From JBBQWZ01 sp043788745 (GTDB lineage: Bacteria > Acidobacteriota > Terriglobia > Bryobacterales > Bryobacteraceae): 28,657 nucleotides of DNA. The position numbers and the translations under genes were made by a program. The stretch spans positions 1-28,657 of the forward strand of contig JAYVTO010000084.1 of assembly GCA_043788745.1 (NCBI GenBank), in the 5' to 3' direction. Numbering within the stretch: the first letter of the stretch is position 1; each line of letters starts with the position of its first letter. This document shows positions 1-7,425 of the stretch, piece after piece. The notes beneath the pieces were generated by a model. It saw only the letters and a list, made by a program, of their open reading frames with translations. It searched no databases and had not been told where the DNA came from.

Positions 1-1432
1 TTTCTCCACTACAACGGAACCCGACATTGAAGTCACGCCCCGATGGACGAGCCCCAACGCGGTAGGAAACACGGACGACCGACGGCTGATTGTTCCAGGA
101 GCCGCCCCGTAAGACCCTCATTTCCCCCTTGGGAGGCCCCGCCGGATCCTCGGTTGGACTTTCCTTGTAGTACGTGTAGTTGTACCAGTCCGCGGTCCAC
201 TCCCACACATTCCCCAGCATGTCGTATAAGCCGAATCCGTTCACCTGCTTCTGTCCGACAGGACGCGGCCGATTTTCGTTCTCGGCGAGCCGCTTCGCGA
301 AGTTCGGCTGGTCAGCCTTCCAGATGCCTGCGGTGTCCAGCCTCTGTATGCCTGCGTTGTCCCCGTACCAGGCCACGGCATCCAACTCTCCATACCGGCT
401 GGCCGTGCTGCCTCCGCGCGCTGCGTACTCCCATTCTGCTTCCGTCGGCAAGCGCATCCCTGCCCAGTCACAATAGGCCAGCGCATCCTCCCACGAAACC
501 TTCGTCATCGGCAGGGTGCCCGTATTCCAAGCCGGGTTCAGTTGTCTCGCTCCCATCGTGGGTTCGGCCGGCATCGAATGTCCAGTGGAAAGCGTAAATC
601 GCTTGTACGCCTCGACGGTTACCGGCGTCTGGCCCATCCAGAACCCTTTATTGGTCCGGACCTCGTGCGGCGGCTTCTCGTGGTCCGAAGCTTGGCTGTC
701 GCCTTCGGAACACCCCATCCGGAATCGCCCCGGCGGGATCCAGACGTACGGCAACCCATCTTTTGGATTCCTCAACACCTGCCCAGGGTACGGCTCGCTA
801 GGCGCTTTGGGTTGCGCTGGCGTTGGGGCTGGCTGGGGCACGGCCAGCACAAGGCGCTCCTGCGCGCTCCGCAGTTTGTCCGGCTGTTCGGAATTTCCAG
901 CCGTGTCGGTGCAAAGGTTGTAGAGATGAACTTTGTCGCCGTGCTTGACAGTGTGTTCGCCAAGATCGGTGAGACGGGGTGCCCAGGTGCTGAGCTGTCC
1001 GATGATCTCGGCGACGCTTCTTGAGAGTAGAATGTGGCCTGCGTCGCCGCAATCCATCACGCGCTGGGCCGTGTTGATGCCGCCTCCCGTGACGTTGCTG
1101 TGGGCGTTGATGTCGGAGTGCCGGTAGACCGGCCCGGTGTGGACGCCCATCCTCAGTTTCACGTCCGGGTGCGCTTTCAGCGCCTGGGCGACCGAAAGCG
1201 CGCACTGCACAGGCAACACGGGGTCGCCGAAAAATACCAGCGCCATGCCGTCGCCCGTGGGAAGGCGCGTCAGTTGGCTGTCTGCGTCGGCTGTCACGAA
1301 CTCCGGCGTATGGGCCACAGCGTCCTGCAGGACGCTGAGATGCTTGGGTTGCACGTCCATCGGCAACTTCGAAAAGCCGACCAGATCCATGAACAGGACG
1401 TGAGCGATTTCGAGTTTAGGATCGGATGCCAT
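1..1432 (-). CDS. Class III nucleotide cyclase domain fused to a formylglycine-generating-enzyme (SUMF1) domain, 3' end cut by window
   Basis: The frame is open from ATG 1432 to the window edge (477 codons) with no stop seen. Residues about 8-172 form a class III adenylate/guanylate cyclase homology domain. The first metal Asp is D16 in FMDLVGFSK, the second is D61 in LPTGDGMALVF, and N120 and R124 lie in GGGINTAQRV. The purine-selecting Lys before GD is replaced (RLPTGD), so substrate and activity are uncertain. A Pro/Ala/Gln-rich linker (about 198-215) leads to an FGE-sulfatase fold with WIPPGRFRMG, MRLPTEAEWEYAARGG, NGFGLYDMLGNVWEWTADW and NVGFRCSG. The two cysteines that catalyse formylglycine formation in true FGEs are absent: the segment between LRGGSW and YRVGAR contains none. 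The C-terminal half is therefore more likely a binding or sensory module than a sulfatase maturase. The gene lies 69 bp downstream of the MBL-fold gene on the same strand. No strong ribosome binding site precedes the ATG, and the frame stays open a little upstream, so the start is moderately sure. Confidence 0.88.
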   Translation of the reverse strand, partial: MASDPKLEIAHVLFMDLVGFSKLPMDVQPKHLSVLQDAVAHTPEFVTADADSQLTRLPTGDGMALVFFGDPVLPVQCALSVAQALKAHPDVKLRMGVHTGPVYRHSDINAHSNVTGGGINTAQRVMDCGDAGHILLSRSVAEIIGQLSTWAPRLTDLGEHTVKHGDKVHLYNLCTDTAGNSEQPDKLRSAQERLVLAVPQPAPTPAQPKAPSEPYPGQVLRNPKDGLPYVWIPPGRFRMGCSEGDSQASDHEKPPHEVRTNKGFWMGQTPVTVEAYKRFTLSTGHSMPAEPTMGARQLNPAWNTGTLPMTKVSWEDALAYCDWAGMRLPTEAEWEYAARGGSTASRYGELDAVAWYGDNAGIQRLDTAGIWKADQPNFAKRLAENENRPRPVGQKQVNGFGLYDMLGNVWEWTADWYNYTYYKESPTEDPAGPPKGEMRVLRGGSWNNQPSVVRVSYRVGARPSGRDFNVGFRCSGE

Positions 1433-1501
1433 GGCGAACGCAGAACCGAAGTGTACCAATTCGTTCAGGTGCGAGGCACCTGACGGGCCGGCTTTTTTGT
1501 T

Positions 1502-2281
1502 CTACTTGCCGAACACGAACGGCTCTCCGTGGACCAGTTCCTGGTAGGCGACGCCTTCCGCCTTCAGCTTCAGCGACGCACGGAATTGCCGCGGATCCAC
1601 CGCGTTATCGGCAAACATGTCGTAGTGCGACGGAATCGCAATCTTCGGCTTTAGCTTGCCCGCGATCTCGGCCGCTTCGTAATGCGACATGTTGTTGAAG
1701 CCACCGTTGACGACGGTGATCATCACATCGGCGTGATGCTTGTCGGCACCCATCAACAGTTCGGTGTAATCGGTATCGCCGGTGAGGTAAACCTTGGGAC
1801 CGTTGCCGAACTGGAAGACGAAGCCCATGTGATTCAGGTCGGTCGTGTCCGTCGGCATCGCAAACGTTCCGTGGATCTTGAGGTCGCGGAACTCGAGTTC
1901 GCAATCGGGCCACGCGGGTACGATGCGCCCGCTCTCGATGCCTTCGGCCTTGTAGACCGCGCAAGACGGATGCGGACCCACGAACCAGGCCGTATCCTTC
2001 TCGCGCAGGCGGCGGATTGTTTCCGGATCGGTGTGGTCCTGGTGGTTGTGGGTGCAGGCGAAGATGTCCACCTGCAGGTCTTCGGGCTCAATCATCACGG
2101 GCACGCGGCGCGCAAGATCGAGGTCGGTCGACAGGGCTTTGCAACTGTCGGTGAGGTACAAGTCGGTGGAAGCGAGCGTGCCTTCCGGTGACTTGAAGAT
2201 GTAGCCGCTCTGACCGAGCCACCACATTGCGATGTGATCTTTAGGGACCGAATACGCCCGGATGCGATCCATCAGCTTCAT
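1502..2281 (-). CDS. UlaG-like metallo-beta-lactamase-fold hydrolase
   Basis: This is a 259-residue soluble protein without a signal peptide. The metallo-beta-lactamase metal motif HxHxDH is complete: H78, H80, D82 and H83 in CTHNHQDHTDP. Further candidate ligands are H151, D169 in YLTGDTDY and H219 in IPSHYDMF. The THxHxDH form and the overall order resemble the UlaG family, whose founding member is an L-ascorbate-6-phosphate lactonase. This protein is shorter than E. coli UlaG, and no ascorbate pathway gene is near, so the substrate is unknown. The ATG at 2281 follows a GGA-containing purine stretch. The gene sits between cydB (163 bp upstream) and the cyclase-FGE gene (69 bp downstream), all in the same direction. 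A family-level call is safe; a lactonase role is only a possibility. Confidence 0.85.
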   Translation of the reverse strand: MKLMDRIRAYSVPKDHIAMWWLGQSGYIFKSPEGTLASTDLYLTDSCKALSTDLDLARRVPVMIEPEDLQVDIFACTHNHQDHTDPETIRRLREKDTAWFVGPHPSCAVYKAEGIESGRIVPAWPDCELEFRDLKIHGTFAMPTDTTDLNHMGFVFQFGNGPKVYLTGDTDYTELLMGADKHHADVMITVVNGGFNNMSHYEAAEIAGKLKPKIAIPSHYDMFADNAVDPRQFRASLKLKAEGVAYQELVHGEPFVFGK

Positions 2282-2317
2282 GTCAATTCCATCCTATCTG
2301 TGCGGGGAATCGAATCG

Positions 2318-2349
2318 AAAAACCCCGGGCGGTCTGAGTATACACCGCC
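2318..2349 (-). terminator. Possible weak intrinsic terminator after cydB
   Basis: On the minus strand a 6-bp stem, GGCGGT pairing with ACCGCC, with a 10-nt loop is followed by CGGGG and then five T residues (2322-2318). The stem is short and the T run is displaced, so this is a weak call. The loop also holds TATACT (2342-2337), which could instead be a -10 element for the MBL-fold gene; no matching -35 was found. The rest of 2350-2443 contains only short GC-rich inverted segments. Confidence 0.3.
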
Positions 2350-2443
2350 GCGTAGTGGTCCGCGACGACCGCACGCTCGCTGACGCTCGCGGTTCTTCGT
2401 CACCTGCTGCCGGGCGCTCGCGCACTACGGAGCGCGGAGATCT

Positions 2444-3502
2444 TTAATGCCCGTAGTGCCCGCCACCCGTCTCGTCAAGCTCAACCTTGCCCGCCGACCG
2501 CCGGTAGACGAACGTTGCATAGCCGATTGCCAGTAGGATCCCCGGCAGCCACCAAAAAATTCCAATACTCATCGTCGGCCCGTAGGTCGCCGTGTTGTAG
2601 ATGGTCAAGCCCTTGCTCGGATCGATGTTCGAAGGCAGGACATAGGGAAAGAGCCCGGAGACAACGCTCGAGAGCATGCCGATGATAAAGGCGCAAGATC
2701 CGAGGAACGACTTCAGTTCTCCCGTTGCGCCGCGCGAGAAGACAAAGATGCTGAGCAGGCCGGCTACGGCGATCGCCGGAAAGACCGCGAAGAAAGGCCT
2801 TTCGGTAAAGCTCCTGGCCAATTGAGGCTGGACGGAAAACGCAACCGAGGTGACGGCGGCCGTCAAGACGGCAACGGCGAGAAGTGCGCGCTTCGCGAGC
2901 ATGCCCGCGCGCTCCGCCACCGGGCCCGCCGTTTTGTAGCGCAGCCAGAGGGCGCCATGAAGAACCAGCGTCGCGACGACCAGGATGGTAACCAGAATGG
3001 TGAACCAATCGAGGACGCCGGCATCGCCGTAGGGGGAGAATGTGGTCCAGAAGGGGAGGAAGAAATCGCCATCGGCGGCCATCGGAACTCCGCGTAGGAT
3101 GTTGCCGAGCGCGGCGCCGAAGAAGACCACCAGCAAAGAGCTGCCGCCGAAGAAGATGGCGTCCCAGAAGGGCGCCCAGAGGGGATGATCGACATGGCTG
3201 CGGAGTTCGATCGACATGCCGCGGAACATGACCAGCCACAACACGACCATGAGGGGAAGGTAAAAGCCGCTGAAGCCGGCGGCATACAAACCGGGAAAGG
3301 CGAAAAACATGGTGGCGCCGCCTGCCAGCAGCCACACTTCGTTTCCATCCCAAACCGGACCGATGCTGGCGATGACTTGACGGCGTTCCGCATCGGTGCG
3401 CGCGACGAACAGGTGCAACATGCCGACGCCCAGGTCGAATCCGTCCAGAACAACATAGGCCGTCAGCATTAAGGCGACTAACCCGAACCATAACTCAGGC
3501 AT
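2444..3502 (-). CDS. cydB: Cytochrome bd-type quinol oxidase subunit II
   Basis: This 352-residue polytopic membrane protein is of normal CydB length, with about eight or nine hydrophobic segments. The N-terminal signature is typical of the family: AYVVLDGFDLGVGMLHLF, then GPVWDGNEVWLLAGGATMFF. CydB is the structural partner of CydA in the terminal oxidase, which oxidises quinol and reduces oxygen to water in the cytoplasmic membrane without pumping protons. Its ATG (3502-3500) lies inside the end of cydA, overlapping by 8 bp, so translational coupling is likely. It ends in a His-rich tail, GGGHYGH. No cydX-like small ORF was found between cydB and the next gene. The subunit call is firm; whether the enzyme is the cyanide-insensitive type is inferred only from CydA. 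Confidence 0.96.
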   Translation of the reverse strand: MPELWFGLVALMLTAYVVLDGFDLGVGMLHLFVARTDAERRQVIASIGPVWDGNEVWLLAGGATMFFAFPGLYAAGFSGFYLPLMVVLWLVMFRGMSIELRSHVDHPLWAPFWDAIFFGGSSLLVVFFGAALGNILRGVPMAADGDFFLPFWTTFSPYGDAGVLDWFTILVTILVVATLVLHGALWLRYKTAGPVAERAGMLAKRALLAVAVLTAAVTSVAFSVQPQLARSFTERPFFAVFPAIAVAGLLSIFVFSRGATGELKSFLGSCAFIIGMLSSVVSGLFPYVLPSNIDPSKGLTIYNTATYGPTMSIGIFWWLPGILLAIGYATFVYRRSAGKVELDETGGGHYGH

Positions 3503-4874
3503 GAGAAGGGACCTCCTTGGGCGTGGACGGCGAGCCGGCCGGGCCGTCTACATCCGGCTCCGGACCGAGTTCGATTTCGCGTTGCATGAGGAACAGGAAC
3601 AGGATGCTGAGAATCGTGTACATACCGGCAAAGCCAATCAGGGTGAATAGGACATTGCCGCTGGACACATTCGGCGAAGTGCCATCGTGCGTGCGGAGCA
3701 GGCCGTATATGAGCCACGGCTGGCGCCCCAGTTCCGCGACCATCCAGCCGGCGGTATTGGCAATGTAAGGCAGAGGAGCCATCAGCATGATCAGCCACAG
3801 CATGGGTTTCGTCGAGAACAACGTTCCCCGCCAGAGCAGGAACAGCGACAACGCGGTGGTGGCACCGAAGACGGTACCCAGACCGGCCATAATGTGGAAG
3901 CTGTAGTAGAGCAGCGGAATATTGTCGGGCAGCGATTCCTTGGGGAAGGCGTCCATGCCTTTCACTTCGGCATTCCAGCGCTGATAGGTGAGAATGCTGA
4001 GCATGTAAGGGATTTCGATGGGATTATCGAGCCGCTGCTTTTCCATGTCGGGCTGGCCGATCAAAGCAATCGGGGCGCCGTCCTTTGGCGTTTTGAATAA
4101 GCCTTCCATGGCGGCCAGGGTGGCGGGCTGATGCTTGGCCACCATCTTGCCCTGGCCGTCTCCGGTGGGCATCGCGGCCGCGCCAGAGGCTACGAAGGCG
4201 ACCACGCAACCGAGCTTGAGAAACGTTTTGCCGTACTCGGTATGCTTGTTGCTCAACAAGTAGAACGCACCGATCGCGGACATGACGAACGACGCCGTTA
4301 CCAACGATCCGACCATGTTATGCGAGTACTGCCAGAGGGCCCAGGGGTTGAACAGAATGGCCATAAAGTCATTCATCTGAATCTGGCCGTTGGGCAGGAT
4401 GACGTATCCAACGGGGTGCTGCATGAAGGCGTCCGAAACGATGATGAGATAGCCTGAAAGCCACGATCCGGCCATCACGGCGACAGCCGTGACCCAGTGC
4501 CAAAACTTGCCGAGTTTTTTTTCAGCCAACAAAAACAGGCCGAGAAACGCCGATTCCAGGACGAAAGAATAGAGCCCTTCCATCGCCAGGAACTGCCCGA
4601 TGATCCCACCGGCCGCTTTGGAGAACCGCGACCAGTTGGTCCCGAACTGGAACTCCATCGGGATGCCGGTGACGACGCCCATGGCGAAATTAATGGCGAA
4701 TATTTTGGTCCAGAAGCGAGCGGCGCGATCGAAATGCTCGTCGCCGCTGCGCAACGCGACCGTCTTCAGAATCACGATCAACAACGCCAATCCCATGGTC
4801 AACTGCGGGAACAGGTAGTGATACGTAATCGTGAATGCGAACTGCAATCGGTGAAACAGGTACGCGGATTCCAT
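3495..4874 (-). CDS. cydA: Cytochrome bd-type quinol oxidase subunit I
   Basis: The protein has 459 residues starting at MESAYLFHRLQFAF. With this start, H19 in TYHYLFPQLTMG matches the haem b595 ligand position of E. coli CydA. E98/E99 and E106/E107 fall in AMEGLYSFVLESAFLGLF at the usual places. The region around GWMVAELGRQPW carries the conserved Met/GRQPW segment. The Q-loop region between YQRWNAEVKG and the next membrane helix is short, as in the CIO/CydA2 short-Q-loop group. The open frame continues 96 codons upstream, but that stretch is antisense to the end of the debranching gene, Arg-rich and not CydA-like. A purine-rich GGGGAG overlapping the upstream gene's stop is about 15 nt before the ATG, a long spacing. 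The gene follows the debranching gene by 20 bp and overlaps cydB by 8 bp. Confidence 0.96.
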   Translation of the reverse strand: MESAYLFHRLQFAFTITYHYLFPQLTMGLALLIVILKTVALRSGDEHFDRAARFWTKIFAINFAMGVVTGIPMEFQFGTNWSRFSKAAGGIIGQFLAMEGLYSFVLESAFLGLFLLAEKKLGKFWHWVTAVAVMAGSWLSGYLIIVSDAFMQHPVGYVILPNGQIQMNDFMAILFNPWALWQYSHNMVGSLVTASFVMSAIGAFYLLSNKHTEYGKTFLKLGCVVAFVASGAAAMPTGDGQGKMVAKHQPATLAAMEGLFKTPKDGAPIALIGQPDMEKQRLDNPIEIPYMLSILTYQRWNAEVKGMDAFPKESLPDNIPLLYYSFHIMAGLGTVFGATTALSLFLLWRGTLFSTKPMLWLIMLMAPLPYIANTAGWMVAELGRQPWLIYGLLRTHDGTSPNVSSGNVLFTLIGFAGMYTILSILFLFLMQREIELGPEPDVDGPAGSPSTPKEVPSHA

Positions 4875-4894
4875 AGTTATGAGTAGTTTCTCCC

Positions 4895-6850
4895 CTATAC
4901 CGATGCGCCGGATGCGCGCGACCCCAACGAATAGTCGACCGTCACTCGCAACAGCTCCGCCACGCTCCACGCCTGCGCCGGACATCCACCGGGAGCATGG
5001 GGCGCGTCGGCATCGTACACTTCGGCGATCGAACCGAGACCGCAAACCAATAACTCTTCGTTCATGCGCCGGACGACTTCCGCGCAATAGGCGAGTGTCT
5101 TGGCGTTCTTCCCGAACGCGGTGATGTAGGCATCGACGTAGGGTCCGACAAGCCAGGGCCAAACGGTGCCCTGATGATATCCGCTATCCCGCTGCCAACT
5201 GCTGCCGCCGTAAACAGGCCGGTATTCGGGATCGGACCGTTCGAGGGTCCGCAACCCAACCGGCGTGAGCAGTTCCTTTTCGACGATCTTCACAACGCTC
5301 TGCTGTTCGTGAGGTTCGAGAAGAGTATACGGCAAGCTGACGGCAAAAAGTTGGTTCGGCCGGAGCTTGGCGACCGGGCCTTCGTCCTGGATGACGTCGT
5401 ACAGGCAGTCGCGGCTCGCATTCCAGAACTTGGCGCGGAAGCTTGCTTTCACGCGGTCGGCGTAGCCATTGAGCTCCGCGGCGTAGTCGGCCTCGCCAAA
5501 TTCGGCGGCCCAACCCGCGGTAAGGCGCAGTGCGTTGTAGTAGAGCGCGTTGATCTCGACGGGTTTGCCGTGACGCGGCGTCACGACCCAATCGCCGATC
5601 TTGGCGTCCATCCAGGTGAGTTGGGTACCCGGGCCGCCGGCGCGGAGCAAGCCGTCTTCCTGATCGACGCCGATGCCGAACCAGGTGCCGTGTTTGTGCC
5701 AGAACAGGATGTCCTTGGCCGCCGGGTAGAAGGAGTTGCGGACGAAGGCAGGATCGCCGCCGGCGTCGAGGTAACGCTTTACGGCGATGAACATCCAGAG
5801 CGTGCCGTCGGCGGTGTTGTACTCCGGCGTTTGGCCACTATCGGGGAACAGATTCGGAATCACGCCCTGGCTCATGTGATCGAGGAAGCACTGGAGGATC
5901 TTCGCGGCGTCCACGAGCAGGCCGCGCGAAATCAGCAGGCCGGGCAGGCTGATCATGGTGTCGCGGCCCCAATCGGTGAACCACGGGAATCCGGCGAGAA
6001 TCGTCATCTTGCCGTCGAAGCGCGTCGCACGGAACTGATCGGCGGCCATGTCGAGGCGCGAGTTCCAGACGACGGCTTTGCGGGCGGCGTAGAGCGCGGC
6101 CGGATCGAGGTCGGCGACGGAATCGACGCCGGCGACGATGTAAAGCGGGACGCCGGCTTTGAGGTCGACTTCAAATTCGCCGGGCGTGTAGAGGTCTTCG
6201 CGGAAATCGAGGCCGCGATCGAGCTCGCGAAGATACTCGATGTTCTGATACCACTTCCCGTCGCCGTGCCAGGCAGCGACGCCACCGTGGCGGATCTCAA
6301 ATGGCGGAAGGCTAGGGTAGGGCTTCATGCGAATGGCATCGCTGCTCGAGTCCACCCAAGCATTGAAATCGCCGTTGGCGTGCGACATCGAATGGTAGTC
6401 GCGGTAGGCGAGGAAGGGGCGCAGCTTCAGCCGCATGTCGTGGTCGGATTCGTAGCGGATGATGACAGCCTGGCGGTCCGGCACGAGGAACAGCTGTTTG
6501 CAAATGCGGGCGGAGCCCACCTGCCAGATCCAGGTCGGCATCGGGTCGAGAGTGAAGCTATTGAGGTATTCATTGCCCGTAGGGCTGACCGCGCCGGGGT
6601 ACTGGCAGGCCGAGAGCTGGTAGGAGCCATGGGCCGTTTCGACCGTCTCGGCCAACGAAGAAAGGGTAACGTACCGCTCGACGGGCGGCTTCAGGGAGGC
6701 GACCAGGAGGCCGTGGTAACGCCTCGTATTCGATCCAGCAACGGTTCCCATGGCGAACGCACCGGTACCGTTCGGTTCCAACCATTCGAGCCGTGACGAG
6801 CGTAGATAGTCTCGGCAAACCTCTGATTCAATTTTGATTGGCTCTAGCAT
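4895..6850 (-). CDS. Amylo-alpha-1,6-glucosidase (glycogen debranching enzyme type)
   Basis: This 651-residue cytoplasmic protein has an N-terminal beta-sandwich domain (about 20-250) with EWLEPNGTGAFAMGTVAG and NTRRYHGLLVAS, typical of bacterial debranching-enzyme N-domains. An (alpha/alpha)6 catalytic domain (about 270-640) follows, with WFTDWGRDTMISLPGL, PEYNTADGTLWM, LRPNQLFAVSLP, YHQGTVWPWLVGPY and GSIAEVYDADAPHAPGG. These are hallmarks of the GDE_C/GH133-type amylo-alpha-1,6-glucosidases, which hydrolyse alpha-1,6 branch points of glycogen. A strong Shine-Dalgarno (GGAGGAGA) lies 7-8 nt upstream of ATG 6850. No other glycogen gene is in the window; instead cydA follows by 20 bp. A possible minus-strand promoter is at 6894-6922. 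The family assignment is firm; exact glucan preference is not visible. Confidence 0.93.
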   Translation of the reverse strand: MLEPIKIESEVCRDYLRSSRLEWLEPNGTGAFAMGTVAGSNTRRYHGLLVASLKPPVERYVTLSSLAETVETAHGSYQLSACQYPGAVSPTGNEYLNSFTLDPMPTWIWQVGSARICKQLFLVPDRQAVIIRYESDHDMRLKLRPFLAYRDYHSMSHANGDFNAWVDSSSDAIRMKPYPSLPPFEIRHGGVAAWHGDGKWYQNIEYLRELDRGLDFREDLYTPGEFEVDLKAGVPLYIVAGVDSVADLDPAALYAARKAVVWNSRLDMAADQFRATRFDGKMTILAGFPWFTDWGRDTMISLPGLLISRGLLVDAAKILQCFLDHMSQGVIPNLFPDSGQTPEYNTADGTLWMFIAVKRYLDAGGDPAFVRNSFYPAAKDILFWHKHGTWFGIGVDQEDGLLRAGGPGTQLTWMDAKIGDWVVTPRHGKPVEINALYYNALRLTAGWAAEFGEADYAAELNGYADRVKASFRAKFWNASRDCLYDVIQDEGPVAKLRPNQLFAVSLPYTLLEPHEQQSVVKIVEKELLTPVGLRTLERSDPEYRPVYGGSSWQRDSGYHQGTVWPWLVGPYVDAYITAFGKNAKTLAYCAEVVRRMNEELLVCGLGSIAEVYDADAPHAPGGCPAQAWSVAELLRVTVDYSLGSRASGASV

Positions 6851-6893
6851 TCTCGATCTCCTCCCAATCCGTTACGAATTCCCAAGCCCATTG

Positions 6894-6922
6894 AGTATGC
6901 GCAACCTTGCCGCCAGACGCAA
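6894..6922 (-). promoter_or_regulatory. Candidate sigma-70-type promoter for the debranching-cydAB genes
   Basis: On the minus strand TTGCGT (6922-6917) and CATACT (6899-6894) are separated by exactly 17 bp, about 45 bp before the ATG at 6850. The match to consensus is only moderate (3 of 6 and 4 of 6), so spacing and position are the main support. Confidence 0.35.
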
Positions 6923-6935
6923 GTGGTTTCCACCG

Positions 6936-6941
6936 TATAAT
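6936..6941 (+). promoter_or_regulatory. Perfect TATAAT -10 element for the coil-cyclase genes
   Basis: A perfect TATAAT lies 64 bp upstream of the coil gene's ATG (7006). No good -35 lies 16-18 bp upstream. TTGCCG at 6907-6912 is 23 bp away, which is too far for a normal sigma-70 promoter. An activator-dependent or alternative-sigma promoter is possible. Confidence 0.4.
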
Positions 6942-6981
6942 ACATGAGCGGACCGAATCCGCACTGCGCGCATTTTACAAG

Positions 6982-7019
6982 ATTCATGACTGCACCGACA
7001 AATTCATGACTGCACCGAC
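6982..7019 (+). repeat. Tandem 18-bp duplication over the start codon, making a 7-codon mini-ORF
   Basis: The 18-bp unit attcatgactgcaccgac occurs at 6982-6999 and again at 7002-7019, a period of 20 bp. Each copy carries an ATG. The first ATG (6986) opens MTAPTNS and stops at TGA 7007-7009. That stop overlaps the second ATG (7006-7008), the in-frame start of the coil gene, in an ATGA arrangement. The first copy may be a leader ORF allowing re-initiation, or simply slippage debris. Confidence 0.75.
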
Positions 7020-7425
7020 CGACCGCAACGACGAAGTGACCCAGTTACGCCGGGCAATCGACGTAATGCGTCAGAAGCTGGACGCAGAGCATGCGAAGCG
7101 GGCGAGCGCTTTGCAGCAAGCCACATCTCTGCTCCACGACGAGATCAACCAGTTGAAGGACGCGATCCGCAGGCTGCGGCAGGAGATCGAGCAGCATCAC
7201 CTGGATAGCCGGGAGAAACTGCAGCACGTGGTGGCGGAGGCGACCGCCGAAACGACGCAGCTCAAGCAGACGATTCAGGCGATGCGCGAGACGGCCGAGG
7301 AGGTGCGTCACAGTCATGGGGCGGCACTGCAACAACAGCGGCTGGCGACTCGCGACGATGTGAGTCAACTTGAGGAAACGATCAACACGCTTCGACTTCA
7401 GTTGGAGACACACAATGGCCGCTAA
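7006..7425 (+). CDS. Small coiled-coil protein made of 36-residue repeats
   Basis: This 139-residue protein is rich in Gln, Glu, Arg, Ala and Leu, has no Cys, and looks alpha-helical throughout. After MTAPTDRN it consists of three full 36-residue repeats and a partial fourth. These begin DEVTQLRRAI, DEINQLKDAI, AETTQLKQTI and DDVSQLEETI, so the QL at the same place marks each unit. A 36-residue period does not fit plain heptads; it equals two heptads plus two 11-residue (hendecad) turns. I do not recognise a family. An upstream TTG (6907) in the same frame is rejected because it precedes the TATAAT. The gene ends 11 bp inside the start of the following cyclase gene, implying coupled translation and a shared role, perhaps as a scaffold or partner for the cyclase. 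That role is inference. Confidence 0.72.
   Translation: MTAPTDRNDEVTQLRRAIDVMRQKLDAEHAKRASALQQATSLLHDEINQLKDAIRRLRQEIEQHHLDSREKLQHVVAEATAETTQLKQTIQAMRETAEEVRHSHGAALQQQRLATRDDVSQLEETINTLRLQLETHNGR
7030..7422 (+). repeat. Intragenic 108-bp (36-codon) repeats
   Basis: The repeats lie at 7030-7137, 7138-7245, 7246-7353 and a partial one at 7354-7422, all in frame. They are alike at protein level (xxxxQLxxxIxxxR pattern at the start of each) but diverged in DNA, so the duplications are old and kept by selection on the helix. Confidence 0.75.

Noticed and set aside
1467..1498. Hairpin CAGGTGC-GAG-GCACCTG followed by a T run on the plus strand
   Set aside because: No plus-strand gene ends here, and on the minus strand the T run is on the wrong side, so a terminator is not supported.
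4875..5162. 96-codon upstream extension of cydA
   Set aside because: It would overlap the end of the debranching gene and is not CydA-like; the ATG at 4874 places the haem-ligand His at position 19 as expected.
5174..6796. 540-codon plus-strand open frame
   Set aside because: It is exactly antisense to the debranching enzyme gene, whose motifs are unmistakable. The long frame comes from GC-rich codon bias.
6907..7005. TTG start giving a 172-residue coil protein
   Set aside because: The start precedes the TATAAT at 6936, and the extra residues are not coiled-coil-like.
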